From: Streptomyces achromogenes
GTDB lineage: Bacteria; Actinomycetota; Actinomycetes; Streptomycetales; Streptomycetaceae
NCBI RefSeq assembly: GCF_030816715.1
Contig: NZ_JAUSYH010000001.1
Location: forward strand, 930,001 to 994,000
Direction of reading: 5' to 3'
DNA: 64,000 bases
Shown piece by piece: positions 26,128 through 34,707 of the stretch. The translations under genes were made by a program, and so were the position numbers. Numbering within the stretch: the first letter of the stretch is position 1; the number at the start of each line of letters is the position of its first letter. The notes under the pieces are model-generated. The model was not told the origin of the DNA, made no database searches, and saw only the letters and a list, made by a program, of their open reading frames with translations.

Positions 26128-26246
26128 CGCCCGCCCTGGGCTGCCGGGCGGGCCGCGCCCGGACGGCTACGCCCACCCTCACCCACCCGGCCTGCAACAC
26201 CCCCTCTGCCGCTCGACGTCGCGCGGCACCGTCTCAGGGAGAACCC

Positions 26247-27386
26247 ATGGACGACCCTCGTCCCCGCACCGTCCTCGTCATAGGCGGCGGCGCGTCCGGC
26301 AACGCCGTGACCGTGCTGCTGCGGCGGGCGGGCATCACCGTGGAACTGATCGAGGCCAAGCCCGACTGGAACGTGCTCGGCTCCGGCATCACCCTCCAGG
26401 GCAACGCGCTGCGCGTGCTGCGCGAAGTGGGCGTATGGGACAAGGTCCGGGAGAGCGGCTACGCCGTCGACGCCGTCGGCCTGGCCGCGCCCGACGGGAC
26501 CGTGTTCCATGTCCAGCAGGACATCCGCACCGGTGGGGACGACCTGCCCCCGATCTTCGGCATGCAGCGGCCCCGGCTCCAGGAGATCCTGTGTGAGGCC
26601 GTTCTCGAGAGCGGCGCGGCGGTACGCCTCGGCACCACCGCCGAGGAACTGCTCCAGGACGCGTCCGGCGTCACCGCCCGGTTCAGCGACGGCACGCAGG
26701 GCCGCTACGACCTTGTCATCGCCGCCGACGGCGTCGGCTCGCGCACACGCGCGATGATCGGCATCAGCGACAAGCCCGAACCGACCGGCATGGCCATCTG
26801 GCGCGCCCCCGCGCCCCGCCCCGAGATCGTGCAGCGCAAGGACCTGTCCTACGGCGGACCGTGCTACATCGCCGGCTACTGCCCCACGGGCGAGAACACC
26901 ATCTACGCCTACCTCGTCGAGGCCAACCGCGACCGCGCGTCCATCGACCCGGCCTCGTACGCGGACGAGATGCGGCGGCTGGCAGCGCCCTACGGGGGTG
27001 CGTGGCCGGAGATCGCCGCGAGCATCACCGACCCCGCCGAGGTCAACTACACCTGGTTCGAGCGGCTGCTCGTCGAGGGCTCCTGGCACCGCGGCCGGGT
27101 CGTCCTGATCGGTGACGCGGCCCACGTCTGTCCCCCCACGCTCGCCCAGGGCGCGGCCATGTCGCTGGAGGACGCCTCCGTACTGGCCGAGATGCTGAGC
27201 GAGGAGCAGGACTGGAGTTCCCTCGACGCCCTGCTGACCGACTTCTACGAACGCCGGATCGACCGTGTCCGCATGGTGGTCGAAGCGTCCGTGCAACTCG
27301 GTCAGTGGCAGCTGGACGGCGCCCGTGACGCCGACGCACCCGGTCTGATGGGCCGCACGATGTCCGTCCTGAAGGAGACCCCGTGA
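26247..27386 (+). CDS. FAD-dependent aromatic monooxygenase (PHBH/salicylate hydroxylase fold)
   Basis: The 379-residue flavoprotein hydroxylase has the FAD fingerprint VLVIGGGASGNAVTVLLRRAG, the DG motif VIAADGVGSRTRAM and the GD motif VVLIGDAAHVCPPTLAQGAA. It would insert one hydroxyl into an aromatic acid or phenol using NAD(P)H and oxygen, preparing the substrate for ring cleavage. A CAGGGAGAA site precedes the ATG. A 119-bp gap separates it from the cyclase gene, and it is coupled to the amidohydrolase by a GTGA overlap. A degenerate second monooxygenase lies at 30727. Confidence 0.9.
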   Translation: MDDPRPRTVLVIGGGASGNAVTVLLRRAGITVELIEAKPDWNVLGSGITLQGNALRVLREVGVWDKVRESGYAVDAVGLAAPDGTVFHVQQDIRTGGDDLPPIFGMQRPRLQEILCEAVLESGAAVRLGTTAEELLQDASGVTARFSDGTQGRYDLVIAADGVGSRTRAMIGISDKPEPTGMAIWRAPAPRPEIVQRKDLSYGGPCYIAGYCPTGENTIYAYLVEANRDRASIDPASYADEMRRLAAPYGGAWPEIAASITDPAEVNYTWFERLLVEGSWHRGRVVLIGDAAHVCPPTLAQGAAMSLEDASVLAEMLSEEQDWSSLDALLTDFYERRIDRVRMVVEASVQLGQWQLDGARDADAPGLMGRTMSVLKETP

Positions 27387-28420
27387 ACGCCGTGCACCCC
27401 GTGGGCTCCCAGGACGACGCACCCACGATCGACGTCCACGCGCACGTCCTGCTCCCTCAGGTCGAGGACGCCGTCGCCGGACACCCCGGGCTGACCGCGG
27501 CCCGCGAACTCGACGCCCGCCGCAACGGCCCCGAGGCCATCGCCGTCAGCGGCCCGATGTTCCGCGACCGCTTCCCGAAACTGACCGACGTCAAGGCCCG
27601 GCTCGCCGCGATGGACGCCTCCGGGATCGACGTCCAGCTGGTCTCGCCGTCGCCGTCGCACTACCACTACTGGGCCGAGGAGGACCTGGCCCGTACGGTG
27701 TGGGAGCTGGCCAACGAGGGCACCGCCGCGCACGTCGCCCAGGCCCCGCAACGGCTGCACGGCCTCGGCCTCGTCCCGCTCCAGCACCCGGGCCTCGCCG
27801 TCGAAGCCCTCGAACACGCCCTCGGCCTGGGCCTGCGCGGTGTCGAGGTCTCGAGCCACGCACCGGGACGCGAACTGTCGGACCCCGCGTACGAGCCGTT
27901 GTGGACACGGGCCGAGGAATCCGGCGCGATCCTCTTCCTGCACCCCTTCGGCTGCACGCTCGACGAGCGCCTCGACCGGTGGTACCTGTCCAACACCGTC
28001 GGCCAGCCGACCGAGAACGCCGTCGCCCTGTCCCATCTGATCTTCTCCGGAGTCCTGGACCGGCACCCGGGGTTGCACGTCGTCGCCGCCCATGGCGGCG
28101 GCTATCTGCCCACCCACATCGGCCGCTCCGACCACGCCTGGCTCGCCCGCACCGACACCCGCGGCTGCGCGCACCCGCCCAGCAGCTACCTCAAGCAGTT
28201 GTACTTCGACTCCCTCGTCCACGACCCGGACGTCCTGCGCGAGCTGATCCGGGTGGCCGGCCCCGACCGGGTGCTGCTCGGCTCCGACTTCCCCTTCGAC
28301 ATGGGCACCGACGATCCGCTCGGCGCGCTGCGCGACGTCTCGGACCTGCCCGCCCCCCACTTCCACGCCGTACGCGGCGGCAACGCCGCAGCGCTGCTCC
28401 GCCTTGTCCGAAGCGCATGA
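27383..28420 (+). CDS. Amidohydrolase-family decarboxylase-like protein (ACMSD/gamma-resorcylate type)
   Basis: The 345-residue TIM-barrel metal enzyme has the N-terminal HxH in IDVHAHVL, a histidine in LFLHPFGC, another in VVAAHGGGYLPTHIGR and the C-terminal Asp in LLGSDFPFDMGTDDP. That is the pattern of 2-amino-3-carboxymuconate-6-semialdehyde and 2,6-dihydroxybenzoate decarboxylases (PF04909). The GTG start has a GAAGGAGA site. It likely decarboxylates either the aromatic acid or the ring-cleavage product made by its neighbours. Confidence 0.88.
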   Translation: MNAVHPVGSQDDAPTIDVHAHVLLPQVEDAVAGHPGLTAARELDARRNGPEAIAVSGPMFRDRFPKLTDVKARLAAMDASGIDVQLVSPSPSHYHYWAEEDLARTVWELANEGTAAHVAQAPQRLHGLGLVPLQHPGLAVEALEHALGLGLRGVEVSSHAPGRELSDPAYEPLWTRAEESGAILFLHPFGCTLDERLDRWYLSNTVGQPTENAVALSHLIFSGVLDRHPGLHVVAAHGGGYLPTHIGRSDHAWLARTDTRGCAHPPSSYLKQLYFDSLVHDPDVLRELIRVAGPDRVLLGSDFPFDMGTDDPLGALRDVSDLPAPHFHAVRGGNAAALLRLVRSA

Positions 28421-28436
28421 CCCGCGCCGGACCGCG

Positions 28437-28470
28437 CCTGAACCGCCTGAACCGCCTGACCGCCTGACCG
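28437..28470 (+). repeat. Short tandem repeat CCTGA(A)CCG x4
   Basis: Two copies of CCTGAACCG are followed by two copies of CCTGACCG in the 70-bp gap between the amidohydrolase and dioxygenase genes. It ends just before the AGAGGAGAA ribosome site. It looks like replication slippage and has no visible function. Confidence 0.7.
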
Positions 28471-28490
28471 CACAGAGGAGAACCCCCACC

Positions 28491-29429
28491 ATGAGCACAC
28501 GTCTGCTCACCCACCTGCGCCACGTCGACCTGGCCGTGCCGGACTACGACAAGCAGCTCGACTTCTACGCCGGCGTCTGGGGTCTGACCAAGGTCGCAGA
28601 GGACTCCGGCATCTCCTTCCTGGCCGCCGAGGGTTCCCCCGAGCAGTACATCGTCCGGCTCCGCAAGGCCGAGGAGAAGCGCCTCGACCTCATCTCCTAC
28701 GGCGCGGCGAACCCCGCCGACGTGGACACACTCGCCGAGCAACTCCTCGCGGGTGGAGTGCGCTTGATCTCCCAGCCGGGCAATATCGACACCCCCGGAG
28801 GCGGCTACGGCTTCCGCTTCTTCGACATCGACGGCCGCACCGTCGAGGTCTCGGCCGACGTCGAGGCGCGCCGGCACCGTCGTATCGAGGAGAAGGAGTC
28901 CATCCCCGTCCGTCTCTCGCACGTCGTCCTGAACTCCCCCGACGTCAACGCCACCCGAGCCTGGTACGAGCAGCACCTCGACTTCCGGCTGTCCGACACG
29001 ATGACCCTGCCGCACATGGGCGAGGTCATGCACTTCATGCGGATCAGCAACCAGCACCACTCCATGGCCGTCGCCAGCGGTCCGCACACCTCCCTGCAGC
29101 ACCTCTCCTTCGAGATGCGCGGCATCGACGAGTACATGCGCGGCTCCGGCCGCGTGATGCGCTCCGGCGCCCGCAAGATCTGGGGCCCCGGGCGGCACAT
29201 GGCGGGCGACAACACCTTCACGTACTTCCTCGACCCGCACGGCAACACCGTGGAGTACACCACCGAGCTCGAAAAGCTCGACGAGGACACCTGGCACCCG
29301 CACATCTACGACCTGACGAAGCCCGAGAACGCCGACCAGTGGGGCACGTCCAACCCGATGAACGAGATGGTCGCCAAGGAAATGCTCAACGACGTCGACC
29401 GCGGCGTCTTCGTCGCTCCGCCGGTCTGA
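28491..29429 (+). CDS. Extradiol ring-cleavage dioxygenase, two-domain VOC family
   Basis: The 312-residue protein has two vicinal-oxygen-chelate domains (about 8-125 and 145-270). The iron ligands fit His in RLSHVVLNSPDV, His in SLQHLSFEMRG and Glu in GNTVEYTTELE, the C-terminal-domain H-H-E set of type I catechol 2,3-dioxygenases. It would cleave a catechol next to its hydroxyls, giving a semialdehyde for the FAH-family and decarboxylase neighbours. An AGAGGAGAA site precedes the ATG. Confidence 0.9.
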   Translation: MSTRLLTHLRHVDLAVPDYDKQLDFYAGVWGLTKVAEDSGISFLAAEGSPEQYIVRLRKAEEKRLDLISYGAANPADVDTLAEQLLAGGVRLISQPGNIDTPGGGYGFRFFDIDGRTVEVSADVEARRHRRIEEKESIPVRLSHVVLNSPDVNATRAWYEQHLDFRLSDTMTLPHMGEVMHFMRISNQHHSMAVASGPHTSLQHLSFEMRGIDEYMRGSGRVMRSGARKIWGPGRHMAGDNTFTYFLDPHGNTVEYTTELEKLDEDTWHPHIYDLTKPENADQWGTSNPMNEMVAKEMLNDVDRGVFVAPPV

Positions 29430-29523
29430 CCCCTTGACCCCGGGGGCTCGGCGCACTCTCCCCCGCCTGCCATGCCGCCGGGCCCCCGGCCTGTGTCAAC
29501 CCACCCAGCTCCCTAGGAAAGCC

Positions 29524-30489
29524 ATGCGTTTCGCCACGTACGAACAGCACGGCCGCAGCCGTCTCGCCACCGTCGAGGACGACGGCGTCCTCTACCCCTG
29601 CGCCGGCCGAGCCTCGCTTCTCGATCTGATCCAGGCCGGTCCCGAGGCGCTGCGCGAGGCGGGCGACGCAAGCCTGGACGAGCCGCGCGGGCCGCACGTC
29701 TCCGAGGTGCGACTGCTGCCGCCGCTCCGACCGCCGTCCGTACGCGACTTCGTCACGTTCGAGGAGCACGTCGAGGGTGTACGGCGCAGCATCGACGGAA
29801 TCACGGGCGCCCCGGACGCCTGGTACGACGCACCCACCTTCTACTTCACCAACCCCTACGCGGTCATCGGCGCTCACGACGACGTCCCCGTGCCGCCCGG
29901 CAGCCAGGTGCTGGACTTCGAGCTCGAAGTCGCCGCGGTCATCGGCCGCGAGGGCCGCGACCTCACCCCCGGGCAGGCCCGCGACCACATCGTCGGCTAC
30001 ACGATCTTCAACGACTGGTCCGCCCGTGACCTCCAGTCCCGCGAGATGCAGGTCGGCCTCGGCCCCTGCAAGGGCAAGGACACCGCCACCACTCTCGGCC
30101 CCCACCTCGTCACCGCGGACGAGCTGGAGCCCTACCGCGACAGCGACGGATTCCTTCGCCTGGCGCTGACCGCCGAGATCAACGGCGAGGTCGTCGGCAG
30201 GGATCTGCTGTCCAACATGAGCTGGACCTTCGAGGAGATGACCGCATACGCCTCCAGGGGCACTTATGTACGCCCCGGCGACGTACTCGGCTCCGGCACC
30301 TGCGGCAATGGAGGCTGCCTCGCCGAACTCTGGGGCGTACGCGGCCGCCAGGACCCACCGCCGCTGAAGCCCGGCGACACCGTCACCCTCACCGTCGAGG
30401 GCATCGGCACCGTCTCCAACACCGTGGTACCCGGTGCCGAACCGGTGGCCGTCCCCCGCGCCCGTACGCGCCCGCGAACGCGCCCGTGA
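29524..30489 (+). CDS. Fumarylacetoacetate hydrolase-family protein (second)
   Basis: The 321-residue protein has FAH signatures VRDFVTFEEHVEG, metal ligands in DFELEVAAVIGREG, VGYTIFNDWSARDLQ and a C-terminal GTCGNGGCLAELWG. It is closer to 2-keto-4-pentenoate hydratase/acylpyruvase members with a distinct N-terminal domain (about 1-85). An AGGAAAG site precedes the ATG. The C-terminus ends in an unusual Arg/Pro-rich tail (RARTRPRTRP). Last intact gene of the ring-cleavage cluster. Confidence 0.88.
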   Translation: MRFATYEQHGRSRLATVEDDGVLYPCAGRASLLDLIQAGPEALREAGDASLDEPRGPHVSEVRLLPPLRPPSVRDFVTFEEHVEGVRRSIDGITGAPDAWYDAPTFYFTNPYAVIGAHDDVPVPPGSQVLDFELEVAAVIGREGRDLTPGQARDHIVGYTIFNDWSARDLQSREMQVGLGPCKGKDTATTLGPHLVTADELEPYRDSDGFLRLALTAEINGEVVGRDLLSNMSWTFEEMTAYASRGTYVRPGDVLGSGTCGNGGCLAELWGVRGRQDPPPLKPGDTVTLTVEGIGTVSNTVVPGAEPVAVPRARTRPRTRP

Positions 30490-30726
30490 ACCGCGTGGCA
30501 AAGAGCGGGCCGGCCGACAAGGTCGCCGTCACCGGGACCGCACGCGGCAGGGCACGGTCGAGGCGCCGCCCACATCCCGCTCCGCCGGACCGGCTTCCCT
30601 GACGAGGTACTCAACTCCGTCGTCCTCCTCGGAACTCGTGGTGCCCTGCGAGCTGCCCCCAGACGCGATCCATCTGCCTGGCGTCTTCGTCCAGCGGGCC
30701 CTCGCCCTCACCGCCGCCTGGCAGGG

Positions 30727-31050
30727 GTGGACCTGGGCGACCACGCCGCTGTCCGCCAGGCACTCGACGCCTTCGAGGCCCCCCGCAAAGCGCACACCGC
30801 CCGGCAGTCCCAGCACGCCTACGCCTTCGGGCAGGTCTTCCATCACGCGCCGCGCGCTCTGCGACCGATCCGGGACGCGATCCTGGACCGCACCCCACTG
30901 ATGCAGAAGGTGGTCGGTACTGATGCAGAAGGTGGTCAGTGACTCCACCCCCGTTTCGATCCTCACTCAGCTCGGTGAGATCGACCGGGCCGAAGCCCGC
31001 TTCACCGCGCTCCTCGGCCTCGGCGAGACACACGACACCGCTTCCTCAAC
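30727..31050 (+). pseudogene. C-terminal remnant of an FAD-dependent monooxygenase, frameshifted
   Basis: The frame from 30727 reads LDAFEAPRKAHTARQSQHAY, then FGQVFHHAP and LDRTPLMQKVV, which matches the last helices of salicylate/3-hydroxybenzoate-type hydroxylases. It then hits a 22-bp tandem duplication (30899-30942) and stops. If one copy is removed the frame continues as LMQKVVSDSTPVSILTQLGE, a normal family ending. The FAD-binding N-terminal three quarters are absent; 30490-30726 shows no trace of them. Confidence 0.65.
30899..30942 (+). repeat. 22-bp tandem duplication inside the monooxygenase remnant
   Basis: CTGATGCAGAAGGTGGTC occurs twice in immediate succession; the units are 22 bp, ending in GGTA and AGTG. 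Since 22 is not a multiple of three, it shifts the reading frame by one. Confidence 0.85.
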
Positions 31051-31186
31051 CACGCGGCCGCGCCCGCCCCGGGCTGGCGCAATCCCAGAACAGCAGGCCG
31101 CCGGGCGCACTCCCCGGCGCAGAGCGCCAAGCGTTCAAGCCCCGGCGCCTGCCCGGTGGCTCCAGGAGGCAGGGGGCCTTGCGAAG

Positions 31187-31810
31187 CTATTCCGTCAGCG
31201 TGCCCATCGCACGGTCGAGCAGCACGGCCAGGGGAACGGTGCCCCCACAGGCCACCCAGCCCGTCGCGGCCGCGTCCAGACAGGCGAGGGCGGCCCCGGA
31301 AAGCGCGTTCGGCCCGACCTCCTCCGGCTGGTCGGCGCTGACGCCCAGCCGCCGGGCGATCTCCGGCTCCAGCATCGCCTGCCAGCTCAGCTGTTTCTCG
31401 AAGTGTCGGGCGCGCAGTGACGGAGTCTCCTGGAGCATGCGCAGATAGCTGAGCGCCTGCTCGGGCGCCTGCTCGTTCGCCTGCGTCAGAACGTCGAACG
31501 CCCTGCGCAGCGCCTCCCAGGGACGCTCGGTGTCGGGGCGGGCGGCGAACGCCTCCGCGATCTGACGGCCGGTCTCCTCCAAGCCCTGCAGGACCATGTC
31601 TTCTTTGGTGCCGAAGTACCGGAACAGGCTGGCACGCGACAGCCCGACCTCACCGGCGATCTGGTCGACGGTCGTCCCGTCGAATCCCTGCTCGATGAAG
31701 AGCCGGAGCGCGACCTCGACGACTTCCTTCCGGACCGTCGCGCGCATACGCTCCCGCAGGCCGGGCGGTTTGGTTCCGGACGGGGCGGAGGTGTGGGCGG
31801 AGTCGGTCAT
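31187..31810 (-). CDS. TetR-family transcriptional regulator
   Basis: The 207-residue regulator has an N-terminal helix-turn-helix (about 20-75: VALRLFIEQGFDGTTVDQIA, then LSRASLFRYFGTKEDMV) and a C-terminal ligand domain. I start it at the ATG at 31810; the upstream in-frame extension carries the operator-like repeat and is unlikely to be coding. It faces toward the aromatic cluster and could regulate it together with LysR, or could belong to the lost monooxygenase gene. Confidence 0.88.
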   Translation of the reverse strand: MTDSAHTSAPSGTKPPGLRERMRATVRKEVVEVALRLFIEQGFDGTTVDQIAGEVGLSRASLFRYFGTKEDMVLQGLEETGRQIAEAFAARPDTERPWEALRRAFDVLTQANEQAPEQALSYLRMLQETPSLRARHFEKQLSWQAMLEPEIARRLGVSADQPEEVGPNALSGAALACLDAAATGWVACGGTVPLAVLLDRAMGTLTE

Positions 31811-31836
31811 GACTGAAGGATACAACAGCGACTCAA

Positions 31837-31855
31837 TCTGATACTCAGCATCAGA
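31837..31855. promoter_or_regulatory. Probable autoregulatory operator of the 31187-31810 TetR
   Basis: TCTGAT, seven bases, ATCAGA forms a perfect inverted repeat 27 bp upstream of the start codon. The position fits a self-repression site. It differs from both other TetR-type operators in the window. Confidence 0.4.
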
Positions 31856-32075
31856 ACACATGGCTCCCGGCGGCCGCACCGGGCACGCCGGCCGTTCAGG
31901 TCACTCCCACGGAGCGCGCCGCGGATGCGAAGCGAGGGTCCACTCGCCCCGCCCATCGGCACACGGATGGGGCCGGGCCCGACCGGGGTCCCGGTCGATG
32001 GTCCAGCGCGTCGGCCGGGCCGCGGAGCAGCTCGGGGCCGGACGGCCGACGCTCACCACGCGACCAGCAGGCCGG

Positions 32076-33146
32076 TCATCGAGGGGGCGTACTGGCCCGC
32101 AGAACGACGTTCGTGGCGACCGGTACGATCCGCGGGGCGTCATCGTCGGAGAGCGCGAGCTCCATCGCACGGAGCCCGACCTGCTGCAGAGGAACGTTCA
32201 CGGACGTCAGCTCCGGAACGACGTCCACCGCCGGGCCGATGTCGTCGAAGCCGGCGACGGCGATGTCCCGGCCAGGGACAAGCCCGGCGTCGCGGAAAGC
32301 GGTCATCACACCGATCGCCATGACGTCGCTGACCGCGAAGACGAGTTCCGTGCCGTCCAGTCCCCGCCGGGCGAGCTCCCGGGCCGCCGCACACCCCCCT
32401 CGGCGACTCAACTCGGCTTCGACCACCAGCCGCTCGTCGACGCCGATGCCGAACTCGCGCAGGCCCTCCACGAAACCGCTGCACCGGTCACGGGACGTCC
32501 TGAGTGCGGATCCTGCGCGGACCACCGCGAGCCGCCGGTAGCCGAGCCCTACCAGCGCGCGGGCAAGCTGCCGCGCTCCACCGTAGTTGTCGATGCTGAC
32601 GGTGTGGAACGGCAGGTCGTGCTGGCTGATCAGGACTACGCTGCCGCCCGCTTCCCGGTAGGCGTGGAGCTCCTCGACGAGTGCGTCGCGGGCATCGGCG
32701 CCGTCGACGCGGCTGCCGGTCATGATGATGACGCGGGGACGCATGCCGCGCAGCGTCCCGACGATCTGGAGTTCCCGCTCCGGGGAGCGGTCCGCGACCG
32801 CCATGGTCACGATGAGTCCGGCGGCCTCGGCTGCCTGCGTCACACCTGCCGCGATGGAGGAGAAGTACGGGTCGTCGACACCGCTGACGACCAGCGCGGC
32901 GATGTTCGTCGAACCCCGCGCGATCGCCTGGGCGGACAGGTGCGGTGCGTAGTCCAGTTCCGCGGCCGCGGTGAGCACGCGGTCGACGTTCTCCTGCCGG
33001 ACGTTGCGGACGCTGCCGTTGAGCACCCGCGACGCCGTCGCCTGTGAGACGCCCGCTGTCCGCGCCACATCATGCAGGGTCACCTGGCGCCCCTCGGATG
33101 CGGCCTCCCCGCGACGCCGTACAGGCGCTGCCGCTCCATCTTCCAT
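32076..33146 (-). CDS. LacI-family transcriptional regulator (divergent pair, left)
   Basis: The ~356-residue regulator has an N-terminal LacI helix-turn-helix (VTLHDVARTAGVSQATASRV at about 24-43) with hinge and a periplasmic-binding-protein-like effector domain (about 80-350; VAGFDDIGPAVDVVPELTSV near the end). Two starts are possible (33155 or 33146); neither has a clear ribosome site. It is divergent from a second LacI gene that is plainly homologous through the effector domain (TGSRVDGADARDALVEEL aligns with TSSRLDTKALGGRLLDEL). They may sense related sugars. Nearby targets are probably the secreted enzyme genes on the right. Confidence 0.88.
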   Translation of the reverse strand: MEDGAAAPVRRRGEAASEGRQVTLHDVARTAGVSQATASRVLNGSVRNVRQENVDRVLTAAAELDYAPHLSAQAIARGSTNIAALVVSGVDDPYFSSIAAGVTQAAEAAGLIVTMAVADRSPERELQIVGTLRGMRPRVIIMTGSRVDGADARDALVEELHAYREAGGSVVLISQHDLPFHTVSIDNYGGARQLARALVGLGYRRLAVVRAGSALRTSRDRCSGFVEGLREFGIGVDERLVVEAELSRRGGCAAARELARRGLDGTELVFAVSDVMAIGVMTAFRDAGLVPGRDIAVAGFDDIGPAVDVVPELTSVNVPLQQVGLRAMELALSDDDAPRIVPVATNVVLRASTPPR

Positions 33147-33405
33147 GCCGCACATTGTGCACCGGGCCGCCCAGCGCCCGGAAGTCGCGGAGTCACCACC
33201 GACGGTCACTCCGCGGGCCGGTGCGCCTACTGCGCCGCACATGCCTTGCGGAATCCAACCGGGCCGACGCGACCACCTTCCAGCCGGGCGACCGGATCCC
33301 GAGTCGGTCACCGGCGCTTTCGTCCACACCTCCGGGGCCCGGCCGGGGATATCCTCGGGTAGCGTCGACGGCGGCTCGATTTCGTGGTGCGGGAGGAACG
33401 GCGCG

Positions 33406-34440
33406 ATGCCCCATTCAGCCAGGCCGACCGTTACCCTGCGTGACGTGGCGGCGGCCGCCGGCGTGTCGGTCTCGACCGCGTCGCGAGTGCTGGGCGGCAG
33501 TTCGCGGACGGTCGCGGAGGAATACCGCCAGCGGGTCGTCTCCGCCGCGGCCGCGTTGCGCTACACCGCTGACGCCGCGGCCCGGGCGATGCGGCGCGCG
33601 AACGACTCGATCGCGGTCGTCGGCGACGATCTCACGACCCCGTCGATGGGAATGGTCGCCGCGGCGATGGAACGGCGGGCGCGCGACGCAGGGGCGTTCG
33701 TGACCGTCTCGTCGACCCACGGCACCGCCGAGCGGCAGCTCGAAACCGTCCGGTTGCAGCGTGCTCTGCGGCCGCGTGCGCTCATTCTGACCTCGAGCCG
33801 CCTAGACACGAAGGCCCTCGGCGGGCGCCTGCTCGACGAGTTGCTCGGCTACGAACGCGAGGGCGGCCGGGTGGTGATCGTCGGTGACACCGACATGCCG
33901 TTCGACTCCATCAGCTTCGACAACCACGGCCCTGCGAAGGAATTGGCCACCTACGTCGCCGGGGCGGGGCACCGGCACGTGACGATCCTCGCCGGCGCGC
34001 GCGGGCAGGGGAACGTCTCGGACCGTACCGCGGGGTTCATCGCCGGTCTCCGCCACGGCGGCATCGAGGAGCGGCACATCCGGGTCTCGCACTGCACGGT
34101 GAACCGCCAAGGCGGGTTCGACGCGGCGCGGCGGCTGGTCGCCGAAGGGCTGGAGCCGCCCCACGCGATCCTCGCCGCCAACGACACCATCGCCATCGGC
34201 GCGATGTCCGCCTTCCGTACTGCCGGGGTGGCGGTGCCGGACGAGGTCTCGGTGACCGGTTTCGACGACATCGAGCTCGCGATCGACGTGACACCGCGGC
34301 TCACGACCGTGTCGTTGCCGCTGGCGCAGGCAGGTGCCGAGGCGGTCCGCCTCGCGCTCGCGGACCGTACGGAAGCAGAGCATCTGATGATGCGCGGGCA
34401 GGTCGTGGTGCGCGACAGCACGGCGATCCGCGTCGTCTGA
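33406..34440 (+). CDS. LacI-family transcriptional regulator (divergent pair, right)
   Basis: The 344-residue protein has the helix-turn-helix VTLRDVAAAAGVSVSTASRV (about 9-28) and a sugar-binding effector domain ending with VTGFDDIELAIDVTPRLTTV. GGGAGGAA precedes the ATG at 33406. It directly precedes the GH59-like enzyme gene, whose promoter carries a LacI-like palindrome inside a 29-base block repeated at 37450. This regulator is the first candidate for that operator. Confidence 0.9.
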   Translation: MPHSARPTVTLRDVAAAAGVSVSTASRVLGGSSRTVAEEYRQRVVSAAAALRYTADAAARAMRRANDSIAVVGDDLTTPSMGMVAAAMERRARDAGAFVTVSSTHGTAERQLETVRLQRALRPRALILTSSRLDTKALGGRLLDELLGYEREGGRVVIVGDTDMPFDSISFDNHGPAKELATYVAGAGHRHVTILAGARGQGNVSDRTAGFIAGLRHGGIEERHIRVSHCTVNRQGGFDAARRLVAEGLEPPHAILAANDTIAIGAMSAFRTAGVAVPDEVSVTGFDDIELAIDVTPRLTTVSLPLAQAGAEAVRLALADRTEAEHLMMRGQVVVRDSTAIRVV

Positions 34441-34538
34441 ACCGCCCCCTGAACCGATCATTCCCACCGACGCGCACAGCGCCTTCGGGCCACCGGAACC
34501 TGCCGCTCAAAGCCGCGTTTTCACCAGCTGACCGACGC

Positions 34539-34588
34539 TTGACGCCTTCGATCACGGACGGGCACACTGCGCGGAATACGATTTCCCA
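34539..34588 (+). promoter_or_regulatory. Promoter block shared by the GH59-like and beta-helix genes (copy 1)
   Basis: TTGACG (34539-34544) is followed, 15 bases later, by a 29-base block (34560-34588) that recurs at 37450-37478 with a single difference. The block contains GGAATACGATTTCC, a near-palindrome with central CG like LacI-family operators. Spacing between TTGACG and the block is identical in both copies. The start codon is 119 bases further on. Confidence 0.6.
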
Positions 34589-34707
34589 CTCAGAAAAGAC
34601 TCCTCCCCCGGGGCGGGCCCCGCCTCTGCGATCCGCGCGACGGGCCCCGCGCCGAGTCTCAGCGCAAGCCGCACCCACACCCGCACTCCCTCCTAGGAGG
34701 ATCTCCC

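Noticed and set aside
30490..30726. Possible upstream half of the second monooxygenase
   Set aside because: No frame shows an FAD-binding motif or family sequence; the N-terminal part seems fully lost.
31860..33047. A 395-codon plus-strand frame opposite the left LacI gene
   Set aside because: Antisense shadow; the minus-strand LacI reading is unambiguous.
33150..33160. Palindrome GCACATTGTGC at the start of the left LacI gene, resembling the IclR-site core CATTGTGG
   Set aside because: It is short, lacks the conserved flanks and -10 of the IclR sites, and lies over possible start codons. Resemblance is probably chance.
33225..33262. Partial similarity of the LacI-LacI intergenic region to the 29-base enzyme promoter block
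   Set aside because: Only split pieces (TACTGCGC and GCGGAATCC) match, with an insertion between them; not enough to call an operator.
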